64,000 nt of DNA, taken from NCBI RefSeq assembly GCF_037975245.1, contig NC_092579.1, positions 9,543,001-9,607,000 on the forward strand. The letters run 5' to 3'. Numbering within the stretch: position 1 is the first letter of the stretch; each line of letters starts with the position of its first letter. This DNA comes from Apostichopus japonicus. Lineage: Eukaryota > Echinodermata > Holothuroidea > Aspidochirotida > Stichopodidae. Made by a program: the position numbers and the translations under genes. Positions 38,701-49,399 of this stretch are shown piece by piece. Below the pieces are notes generated by a model. It made no database searches, was not told where the DNA came from, and worked only from the letters and a program-made list of their open reading frames with translations.

Positions 38701-40770
38701 TCATCACCCGGGGTTCGAACCACGGATGCAAAAGAGAGTCTCGATCATCAGCTCGTACAGTGCGCCGAGCCATCGCGCCACTGTATGGACTGAGATATTA
38801 GGCGGATTAACTAATACTTACAGCTCCCCGTGTAGGCACTTGCTGTAAAAGATCGGCAAAAGACGTCATCACCCGGGGTTCGAACCACGGATGCAAAAGA
38901 GAGTCTCGATCATCAGCTCGTACAGTGCGCCGAGCCATCGCGCCACTGTATGGACTGAGATATTAGGCGGATTAATTAATACTTACAGCTCCCCGTGTAG
39001 GCACTTGCTGTAAAAGATCGGCAAAAGACGTCATCACCCGGGGTTCGAACCACGGATGCAAAAGAGAGTCTCGATCATCAGCTCGTACAGTGCGCCGAGC
39101 CATCGCGCCACTGTATGGACTGAGATATTAGGCGGATTAACTAATACTTACAGCTCCCCGTGTAGGCACTTGCTGTAAAAGATCGGCAAAAGACGTCATC
39201 ACCCGGGGTTCGAACCACGGATGCAAAAGAGAGTCTCGATCATCAGCTCGTACAGTGCGCCGAGCCATCGCGCCACTGTATGGACTGAGATATTAGGTGG
39301 ATTAACTAATACTTACAGCTCCCCGTGTAGGCACTCGGCAAAAGACGTCATCACCCGGGGTTCGAACCACGGATGCAAAAGAGAGTCTCGATCATCAGCT
39401 CGTACAGTGCGCCGAGCCATCGCGCCACTGTATGGACTGAGATATTAGGCGGATTAACTAATACTTACAGCTCCCCGTGTAGGCACTTGCTGTAAAAGAT
39501 CGGCAAAAGACGTCATCACCCGGGGTTCGAACCACGGATGCAAAAGAGAGTCTCGATCATCAGCTCGTACAGCGCGCCGAGCCATCGCGCCACTGTATGG
39601 ACTGAGATATTAGGCGGATTAATTAATACTTACAGCTCCCCGTGTAGGCACTTGCTGTAAAAGATCGGCAAAAGACGTCATCACCCGGGGTTCGAACCAC
39701 GGATGCAAAAGAGAGTCTCGATCATCAGCTCGTACAGTGCGCCGAGCCATCGCGCCACTGTATGGACTGAGATATTAGGCGGATTAATTAATACTTACAG
39801 CTCCCCGTGTAGGCACTTGCTGTAAAAGATCGGCAAAAGACGTCATCACCCGGGGTTCGAACCACGGATGCAAAAGAGAGTCTCGATCATCAGCTCGTAC
39901 AGTGCGCCGAGCCATCGCGCCACTGTATGGACTGAGATATTAGGCGGATTAACTAATACTTACAGCTCCCCGTGTAGGCACTCGGCAAAAGACGTCATCA
40001 CCCGGGGTTCGAACCACGGATGCAAAAGAGAGTCTCGATCATCAGCTCGTACAGTGCGCCGAGCCATCGCGCCACTGTATGGACTGAGATATTAGGCGGA
40101 TTAACTAATACTTACAGCTCCCCGTGTAGGCACTTGCTGTAAAAGATCGGCAAAAGACGTCATCACCCGGGGTTCGAACCACGGATGCAAAAGAGAGTCT
40201 CGATCATCAGCTCGTTCAGTGCGCCGAGCCATCGCGCCACTGTATGGACTGAGATATTAGGCGGATTAACTAATACTTACAGCTCCCCGTGTAGGCACTT
40301 GCTGTAAAAGATCGGCAAAAGACGTCATCACCCGGGGTTCGAACCACGGATGCAAAAGAGAGTCTCGATCATCAGCTCGTACAGTGCGCCGAGCCATCGC
40401 GCCACTGTATGGACTGAGATATTAGGCGGATTAACTAATACTTACAGCTCCCCGTGTAGGCACTTGCTGTAAAAGATCGGCAAAAGACGTCATCACCCGG
40501 GGTTCGAACCACGGATGCAAAAGAGAGTCTCGATCATCAGCTCGTACAGTGCGCCGAGCCATCGCGCCACTGTATGGACTGAGATATTAGGCGGATTAAC
40601 TAATACTTACAGCTCCCCGTGTAGGCACTCGGCAAAAGACGTCATCACCTGGGGTTCGAACCACGGATGCAAAAGAGAGTCTCGATCATCAGCTCGTACA
40701 GTGCGCCGAGCCATCGCGCCACTGTATGGACTGAGATATTAGGCGGATTAACTAATACTTACAGCTCCCC
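38505..40770 (+). repeat. 647-bp 4-monomer tract
   Basis: Short monomers follow copies starting at 38574, 39221, 39868 and 40515, exactly 647 bp apart, meaning three long plus one short each time. Individual copies differ by scattered changes (ccatatagg near 38676, cagcgcgcc near 39571, cgttcagtg near 40214, cacctggggttcg near 40647), so this is a length pattern more than a recently copied unit. Confidence 0.7.
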
Positions 40771-42122
40771 GTGTTGGCACTTGCTGTAAAAGATCGGCAA
40801 AAGACGTCATCATCCGGGGTTCGAACCACGGATGCAAAAGAGAGTCTCGATCATCAGCTCGTACAGTGCGCCGAGCCATCGCGCCACTGTATGGACTGAG
40901 ATATTAGGCGGATTAATTAATACTTACAGCTCCCCGTGTAGGCACTCGGCAAAAGACGTCATCACCCGGGGTTCGAACCACGGATGCAAAAGAGAGTCTC
41001 GATCATCAGCTCGTACATTGCGCCGAGCCATCGCGCCACTGTATGGACTGAGATATTAGGCGGATTAATTAATACTTACAGCTCCCCGTGTAGGCACTTG
41101 CAGTAAAATATCGGCAAAAGACGTCATCACCCGGGGTTCGAACCACGGATGCAAAAGAGAGTCTCGATCATCAGCTCGTACAGTGCCCCGAGCCATCGCG
41201 CCACTGTATGGACTGAGATATTAGGCGGATTAACTAATACTTACAGCTCCCCGTGTAGGCACTTGCTGTAAAAGATCGGCAAAAGACGTCATCACCCGGG
41301 GTTCGAACCACGGATGCAAAAGAGAGTCTCGATCATCAGCTCGTACAGTGCGACAAGCCATCGCGCCACTGTATGGACTGAGATATTAGGCGGATTAACT
41401 AATACTTACAGCTCCCCGTGTAGGCACTTGCTGTAAAAGATCGGCAAAAGACGTCATCACCCGGGTTCGAACCACGGATGCAAAAGAGAGTCTTGATCAT
41501 CAGCTCGTACAGTGCGCCGAGCCATCGCGCCACTGTATGGACTGAGATATTAGGCGGATTAACTAATACTTACAGCTCCCCGTGTAGGCACTTGCTGTAA
41601 AAGATCGGCAAAAGACGTCATCACCCGGGGTTCGAACCACGGATGCAAAAGAGAGTCTCGATCATCAGCTCGTACAGTGCGCCGAGCCATCGCGCCACTG
41701 TATGGACTGAGATATTAGGCGGATTAACTAAAACTTACAGCTCCCCGTGTTCGCACTTGCTGTAAAAGATCGGCAAAAGACGTCATCACCCGGGGTTCGA
41801 ACCACGGATGCAAAAGAGAGTCTCGATCATCAGCTCGTACAGTGCGCCGAGCCATCGCGCCACTGTATGGACTGAGATATTAGGCGGATTAACTAATACT
41901 TACAGCTCCCCGTGTAGGCACTTGCTGTAAAAGATCGGCAAAAGACGTCATCACCCGGGGTTCGAACCACGGATGCAAAAGAGAGTCTCGATCATCAGCT
42001 CGTACAGTGCGCCGAGCCATCGCGCCACTGTATGGACTGAGATATTAGGCGGATTAACTAATACTTACAGCTCCCCGTGTAGGCACTTGCTGTAAAAGAT
42101 CGGCAAAAGACGTCATCACCCG

Positions 42123-42133
42123 GGGTTCGAACC
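42123..42133 (-). promoter_or_regulatory. B-box-like element (representative of all monomers)
   Basis: On the minus strand this is GGTTCGAACCC, which fits the RNA polymerase III type 2 promoter B box (GGTTCGANNCC) at every fixed position. It is the part of the tRNA-like module that resembles a tRNA most. Nearly all monomers keep it. Exceptions carry gtttgaacc (1851, 5214, 7135, 13413), ttcaaacc (27776, 32674, 34146, 36595) or ggctcgaacc (near 721, 57270, 61990). TFIIIC binding is inferred from the motif alone. Confidence 0.5.
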
Positions 42134-42173
42134 ACGGATGCAAAAGAGAGTCTCGATCATCAGCTCGTACAGT

Positions 42174-42184
42174 GCGCCGAGCCA
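42174..42184 (-). promoter_or_regulatory. Degenerate A-box-like element (representative)
   Basis: On the minus strand this reads TGGCTCGGCGC. Against the A-box consensus TRGCNNAGYNGG it keeps TGGC and the GY pair but has G for A and loses the final GG. Its start lies 51 nt upstream of the start of the B-box-like element, within the range seen in tRNA genes and tRNA-derived SINEs. The match is partial, so promoter activity is uncertain. Confidence 0.35.
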
Positions 42185-45100
42185 TCGCGCCACTGTATGG
42201 ACTGAGATATTAGGCGGATTAACTAATACTTACAGCTCCCCGTGTAGGCACTTGCTGTAAAAGATCGGCAAAAGACGTCATCACCCGGGGTTCGAACCAC
42301 GGATGCAAAAGAGAGTCTCGATCATCAGCTCGTACAGTGCGCCGAGCCATCGCGCCACTGTATGGACTGAGATATTAGGCGGATTAACTAATACTTACAG
42401 CTCCCCGTGTAGGCACTTGCTGTAAAAGATCGGCAAAAGACGTCATCACCCGGGGTTCGAACCACGGATGCAAAAGAGAGTCTCGATCATCAGCTCGTAC
42501 AGTGCGCCGAGCCATCGCGCCACTGTATGGACTGAGATATTAGGCGGATTAACTAATACTTACAGCTCCCCGTGTAGGCACTTGCTGTAAAAGATCGGCA
42601 AAAGACGTCATCACCCGGGGTTCGAACCACGGATGCAAAAGAGAGTCTCGATCATCAGCTCGTACAGTGCGCCGAGCCATCGCGCCACTGTATGGACTGA
42701 GATATTAGGCGGATTAACTAATACTTACAGCTCCCCGTGTAGGCACTTGCTGTAAAAGATCGGCAAAAGACGTCATCACCCGGGGTTCGAACCACGGATG
42801 CAAAAGAGAGTCTCGATCATCAGCTCGTACAGTGCGCCGAGCCATCGCGCCACTGTATGGACTGAGATATTAGGCGGATTAACTAATACTTACAGCTCCC
42901 CGTGTAGGCACTTGCTGTAAAAGATCGGCAAAAGACGTCATCACCCGGGGTTCGAACCACGGATGCAAAAGAGAGTCTCGATCATCAGCTCGTACAGTGC
43001 GCCGAGCCATCGCGCCACTGTATGGACTGAGATATTAGGCGGATTAACTAATACTTACAGCTCCCCGTGTAGGCACTTGCTGTAAAAGATCGGCAAAAGA
43101 CGTCATCACCCGGGGTTCGAACCACGGATGCAAAAGAGAGTCTCGATCATCAGCTCGTACAGTGCGCCGAGCCATCGCGCCACTGTATGGACTGAGATAT
43201 TAGGCGGATTAACTAATACTTACAGCTCCCCGTGTAGGCACTTGCTGTAAAAGATCGGCAAAAGACGTCATCACCCGGGGTTCGAACCACGGATGCAAAA
43301 GAGAGTCTCGATCATCAGCTCGTACAGTGCGCCGAGCCATCGCGCCACTGTATGGACTGAGATATTAGGCGGATTAACTAATACTTACAGCTCCCCGTGT
43401 AGGCACTTGCTGTAAAAGATCGGCAAAAGACGTCATCACCCGGGGTTCGAACCACGGATGCAAAAGAGAGTCTCGATCATCAGCTCGTACAGTGCGCCGA
43501 GCCATCGCGCCACTGTATGGACTGAGATATTAGGCGGATTAACTAATACTTACAGCTCCCCGTGTAGGCACTTGCTGTAAAAGATCGGCAAAAGACGTCA
43601 TCACCCGGGGTTCGAACCACGGATGCAAAAGAGAGTCTCGATCATCAGCTCGTACAGTGCGCCGAGCCATCGCGCCACTGTATGGACTGAGATATTAGGC
43701 GGATTAACTAATACTTACAGCTCCCCGTGTAGGCACTTGCTGTAAAAGATCGGCAAAAGACGTCATCACCCGGGGTTCGAACCACGGATGCAAAAGAGAG
43801 TCTCGATCATCAGCTCGTACAGTGCGCCGAGCCATCGCGCCACTGTATGGACTGAGATATTAGGCGGATTAACTAATACTTACAGCTCCCCGTGTAGGCA
43901 CTTGCTGTAAAAGATCGGCAAAAGACGTCATCACCCGGGGTTCGAACCACGGATGCAAAAGAGAGTCTCGATCATCAGCTCGTACAGTGCGCCGAGCCAT
44001 CGCGCCACTGTATGGACTGAGATATTAGGCGGATTAACTAATACTTACAGCTCCCCGTGTAGGCACTTGCTGTAAAAGATCGGCAAAAGACGTCATCACC
44101 CGGGGTTCGAACCACGGATGCAAAAGAGAGTCTCGATCATCAGCTCGTACAGTGCGCCGAGCCATCGCGCCACTGTATGGACTGAGATATTAGGCGGATT
44201 AATTAATACTTACAGCTCCCCGTGTAGGCACTTGCTGTAAAAGATCGGCAAAAGACGTCATCACCCGGGGTTCGAACCACGGATGCAAAAGAGAGTCTCG
44301 ATCATCAGCTCGTACAGTGCGCCGAGCCATCGCGCCACTGTATGGACTGAGATATTAGGCGGATTAACTAATACTTACAGCTCCCCGTGTAGGCACTTGC
44401 TGTAAAAGATCGGCAAAAGACGTCATCACCCGGGGTTCGAACCACGGATGCAAAAGAGAGTCTCGATCATCAGCTCGTACAGTGCGCCGAGCCATCGCGC
44501 CACTGTATGGACTGAGATATTAGGCGGATTAACTAATACTTACAGCTCCCCGTGTAGGCACTTGCTGTAAAAGATCGGCAAAAGACGTCATCACCCGGGG
44601 TTCGAACCACGGATGCAAAAGAGAGTCTCGATCATCAGCTCGTACAGTGCGCCGAGCCATCGCGCCACTGTATGGACTGAGATATTAGGCGGATTAACTA
44701 ATACTTACAGCTCCCCGTGTAGGCACTTGCTGTAAAAGATCGGCAAAAGACGTCATCACCCGGGGTTCGAACCACGGATGCAAAAGAGAGTCTCGATCAT
44801 CAGCTCGTACAGTGCGCCGAGCCATCGCGCCACTGTATGGACTGAGATATTAGGCGGATTAACTAATACTTACAGCTCCCCGTGTAGGCACTTGCTGTAA
44901 AAGATCGGCAAAAGACGTCATCACCCGGGGTTCGAACCACGGATGCAAAAGAGAGTCTCGATCATCAGCTCGTACAGTGCGCCGAGCCATCGCGCCACTG
45001 TATGGACTGAGATATTAGGCGGATTAACTAATACTTACAGCTCCCCGTGTAGGCACTTGCTGTAAAAGATCGGCAAAAGACGTCATCACCCGGGGTTCGA

Positions 45101-48100
45101 ACCACGGATGCAAAAGAGAGTCTCGATCATCAGCTCGTACAGTGCGCCGAGCCATCGCGCCACTGTGTGGACTGAGATATTAGGCGGATTAACTAATACT
45201 TACAGCTCCCCGTGTAGGCACTTGCTGTAAAAGATCGGCAAAAGACGTCATCACCCGGGGTTCGAACCACGGATGCAAAAGAGAGTCTCGATCATCAGCT
45301 CGTACAGTGCGCCGAGCCATCGCGCCACTGTATGGACTGAGATATTAGGCGGATTAACTAATACTTACAGCTCCCCGTGTTGGCACTTGCTGTAAAAGAT
45401 CGGCAAAAGACGTCATCATCCGGGGTTCGAACCACGGATGCAAAAGAGAGTCTCGATCATCAGCTCGTACAGTGCGCCGAGCCATCGCGCCACTGTATGG
45501 ACTGAGATATTAGGCGGATTAATTAATACTTACAGCTCCCCGTGTAGGCACTCGGCAAAAGACGTCATCACCCGGGGTTCGAACCACGGATGCAAAAGAG
45601 AGTCTCGATCATCAGCTCGTACAGTGCGCCGAGCCATCGCGCCACTGTATGGACTGAGATATTAGGCGGATTAATTAATACTTACAGCTCCCCGTGTAGG
45701 CACTTGCAGTAAAATATCGGCAAAAGACGTCATCACCCGGGGTTCGAACCACGGATGCAAAAGAGAGTCTCGATCATCAGCTCGTACAGTGCGCCGAGCC
45801 ATCGCGCCACTGTATGGACTGAGATATTAGGCGGATTAACTAATACTTACAGCTCCCCGTGTAGGCACTTGCTGTAAAAGATCGGCAAAAGACGTCATCA
45901 CCCGGGGTTCGAACCACGGATGCAAAAGAGAGTCTCGATCATCAGCTCGTACAGTGCGCCGAGCCATCGCGCCACTGTATGGACTGAGATATTAGGCGGA
46001 TTAACTAATACTTACAGCTCCCCGTGTAGGCACTTGCTGTAAAAGATCGGCAAAAGACGTCATCACCCGGGTTCGAACCACGGATGCAAAAGAGAGTCTC
46101 GATCATCAGCTCGTACAGTGCGCCGAGCCATCGCGCCACTGTATGGACTGAGATATTAGGCGGATTAACTAATACTTACAGCTCCCCGTGTAGGCACTTG
46201 CTGTAAAAGATCGGCAAAAGACGTCATCACCCGGGTTCGAACCACGGATGCAAAAGAGAGTCTCGATCATCAGCTCGTACAGTGCGCCGAGCCATCGCGC
46301 CACTGTATGGACTGAGATATTAGGCGGATTAATTAATACTTACAGCTCCCCGTGTTCGCACTTGCTGTAAAAGATCGGCAAAAGACGTCATCACCCGGGG
46401 TTCGAACCACGGATGCAAAAGAGAGTCTCGATCATCAGCTCGTACAGTGCGCCGAGCCATCGCGCCACTGTATGGACTGAGATATTAGGTGGATTAACTA
46501 ATACTTACAGCTCCCCGTGTAGGCACTCGGCAAAAGACGTCATCACCCGGGGTTCGAACCACGGATGCAAAAGAGAGTCTCGATCATCAGCTCGTACAGT
46601 GCGCCGAGCCATCGCGCCACTGTATGGACTGAGATATTAGGCGGATTAATTAATACTTACAGCTCCCCGTGTAGGCACTTGCTGTAAAAGATCGGCAAAA
46701 GACGTCATCACCCGGGGTTCGAACCACGGATGCAAAAGAGAGTCTCGATCATCAGCTCGTACAGTGCGCCGAGCCATCGCGCCACTGTATGGACTGAGAT
46801 ATTAGGCGGATTAACTAATACTTACAGCTCCCCGTGTAGGCACTTGCTGTAAAAGATCGGCAAAAGACGTCATCACCCGGGGTTCGAACCACGGATGCAA
46901 AAGAGAGTCTCGATCATCAGCTCGTACAGTGCGCCGAGCCATCGCGCCACTGTATGGACTGAGATATTAGGCGGATTAACTAATACTTACAGCTCCCCGT
47001 GTAGGCACTTGCTGTAAAAGATCGGCAAAAGACGTCATCACCCGGGGTTCGAACCACGGATGCAAAAGAGAGTCTCGATCATCAGCTCGTACAGTGCGCC
47101 GAGCCATCGCGCCACTGTATGGACTGGGATATTAGGCGGATTAACTAATACTTACAGCTCCCCGTGTAGGCACTTGCTGTAAAAGATCGGCAAAAGACGT
47201 CATCACCCGGGGTTCGAACCACGGATGCAAAAGAGAGTCTCGATCATCAGCTCGTACAGTGCGCCGAGCCATCGCGCCACTGTATGGACTGAGATATTAG
47301 GCGGATTAACTAATACTTACAGCTCCCCGTGTAGGCACTTGCTGTAAAAGATCGGCAAAAGACGTCATCACCCGGGGTTCGAACCACGGATGCAAAAGAG
47401 AGTCTCGATCATCAGCTCGTACAGTGCGCCGAGCCATCGCGCCACTGTATGGACTGAGATATTAGGCGGATTAACTAATACTTACAGCTCCCCGTGTAGG
47501 CACTTGCTGTAAAAGATCGGCAAAAGACGTCATCACCCGGGGTTCGAACCACGGATGCAAAAGAGAGTCTCGATCATCAGCTCGTACAGTGCGCCGAGCC
47601 ATCGCGCCACTGTATGGACTGAGATATTAGGCGGATTAACTAATACTTACAGCTCCCCGTGTAGGCACTTGCTGTAAAAGATCGGCAAAAGACGTCATCA
47701 CCCGGGGTTCGAACCACGGATGCAAAAGAGAGTCTCGATCATCAGCTCGTACAGTGCGCCGAGCCATCGCGCCACTGTGTGGACTGAGATATTAGGCGGA
47801 TTAACTAATACTTACAGCTCCCCGTGTAGGCACTTGCTGTAAAAGATCGGCAAAAGACGTCATCACCCGGGGTTCGAACCACGGATGCAAAAGAGAGTCT
47901 CGATCATCAGCTCGTACAGTGCGCCGAGCCATCGCGCCACTGTATGGACTGAGATATTAGGCGGATTAACTAATACTTACAGCTCCCCGTGTAGGCACTC
48001 GGCAAAAGACGTCATCACCTGGGGTTCGAACCACGGATGCAAAAGAGAGTCTCGATCATCAGCTCGTACAGTGCGCCGAGCCATCGCGCCACTGTATGGA

Positions 48101-49399
48101 CTGAGATATTAGGCGGATTAACTAATACTTACAGCTCCCCGTGTTGGCACTTGCTGTAAAAGATCGGCAAAAGACGTCATCATCCGGGGTTCGAACCACG
48201 GATGCAAAAGAGAGTCTCGATCATCAGCTCGTACAGTGCGCCGAGCCATCGCGCCACTGTATGGACTGAGATATTAGGCGGATTAATTAATACTTACAGC
48301 TCCCCGTGTAGGCACTCGGCAAAAGACGTCATCACCCGGGGTTCGAACCACGGATGCAAAAGAGAGTCTCGATCATCAGCTCGTACAGTGCGCCGAGCCA
48401 TCGCGCCACTGTATGGACTGAGATATTAGGCGGATTAATTAATACTTACAGCTCCCCGTGTAGGCACTTGCAGTAAAATATCGGCAAAAGACGTCATCAC
48501 CCGGGGTTCGAACCACGGATGCAAAAGAGAGTCTCGATCATCAGCTCGTACAGTGCGCCGAGCCATCGCGCCACTGTATGGACTGAGATATTAGGCGGAT
48601 TAACTAATACTTACAGCTCCCCGTGTAGGCACTTGCTGTAAAAGATCGGCAAAAGACGTCATCACCCGGGGTTCGAACCACGGATGCAAAAGAGAGTCTC
48701 GATCATCAGCTCGTACAGTGCGCCGAGCCATCGCGCCACTGTATGGACTGAGATATTAGGCGGATTAACTAATACTTACAGCTCCCCGTGTAGGCACTTG
48801 CTGTAAAAGATCGGCAAAAGACGTCATCACCCGGGTTCGAACCACGGATGCAAAAGAGAGTCTCGATCATCAGCTCGTACAGTGCGCCGAGCCATCGCGC
48901 CACTGTATGGACTGAGATATTAGGCGGATTAACTAATACTTACAGCTCCCCGTGTAGGCACTTGCTGTAAAAGATCGGCAAAAGACGTCATCACCCGGGG
49001 TTCGAACCACGGATGCAAAAGAGAGTCTCGATCATCAGCTCGTACAGTGCGCCGAGCCATCGCGCCACTGTATGGACTGAGATATTAGGCGGATTAACTA
49101 ATACTTACAGCTCCCCGTGTTCGCACTTGCTGTAAAAGATCGGCAAAAGACGTCATCACCCGGGGTTCGAACCACGGATGCAAAAGAGAGTCTCGATCAT
49201 CAGCTCGTACAGTGCGCCGAGCCATCGCGCCACTGTATGGACTGAGATATTAGGTGGATTAACTAATACTTACAGCTCCCCGTGTAGGCACTCGGCAAAA
49301 GACGTCATCACCCGGGGTTCGAACCACGGATGCAAAAGAGAGTCTCGATCATCAGCTCGTACAGTGCGCCGAGCCATCGCGCCACTGTATGGACTGAGA

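Larger units (their letters stand above)
42105..42191 (-). ncRNA. tRNA-like (SINE-head-like) module, representative copy
   Basis: Read on the minus strand from 42191, the module begins GGCGCGA (acceptor-like positions 1-7), then TG, then a D-arm-like hairpin in which GCTCG pairs with CGAGC around a 10-nt loop (42163-42182). A T-arm-like region with loop sequence TTCGAA follows at 42123-42133. The spacing of these parts fits a tRNA with an enlarged D loop. What is missing: the bases after the T arm (GTGATGA) do not pair with GGCGCGA, no proper 5-bp anticodon stem with a 7-nt loop is visible, and the modern T stem is mismatched in most copies. A functional tRNA is therefore unlikely. A degenerate tRNA-derived SINE head fits better. 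T4 runs lie downstream (complement of 42105-42108 and 42094-42097). The same module is present in essentially every monomer. Transcription is not shown. Confidence 0.5.
42041..42205 (+). repeat. Reference long (165-bp) monomer
   Basis: This copy lies inside the mutation-free run and serves as the type monomer. In order it holds the AT-rich segment (42041-42070), the segment agctccccgtgtaggcac, the indel-prone site ttgctgtaaaagatcgg with two aaaag words 11 bp apart, the CRE-like word gacgtcatc, the core ggggttcgaaccacgg (42122-42137), the word atgcaaaagagagtctc, and the GC-rich block that on the minus strand is the start of the tRNA-like module. The phase (starting at gatatt) is arbitrary, because no flanking sequence shows the true unit boundary. 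Confidence 0.95.
41753..45380 (+). repeat. Homogenised run of identical 165-bp monomers
   Basis: From 41753 to 44202 (2450 bp, almost fifteen monomers) I find no difference between copies, so lines 660 bp apart are identical. Up to 45380 only two substitutions appear: C to T at 44203 (attaattaat) and A to G at 45167 (cactgtgtgg). No short monomer occurs here. This is the most recently amplified segment in the window by sequence identity, or an assembly artefact of a very uniform region. Confidence 0.85.

Noticed and set aside
42041-42080. Splice sites: plus-strand ttaactaatacttacag (branch and acceptor-like) and minus-strand ctgtaagtatt (donor-like)
   Set aside because: Both are short matches in AT-rich DNA, repeated in all monomers, with no exon or gene to join. 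They would matter only if spliced satellite transcripts were found.
42107-42120. CRE/ATF-like site in agacgtcatc
   Set aside because: It matches seven of eight bases of TGACGTCA, but no promoter or gene is present and the match is expected by chance for a motif this short.
42150-42170. Hammerhead ribozyme, because the minus strand has CTGATGA as in ribozyme-bearing satellites
   Set aside because: The consensus has no GAAA box on that strand at a suitable distance, and no stem II or III can be drawn. CTGATGA here directly follows the D-arm-like hairpin.
42105-42191. Functional tRNA gene
   Set aside because: The acceptor ends do not pair, no anticodon arm with a 7-nt loop is visible and the T stem is mismatched in most copies. 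Only a tRNA-like remnant is supported.
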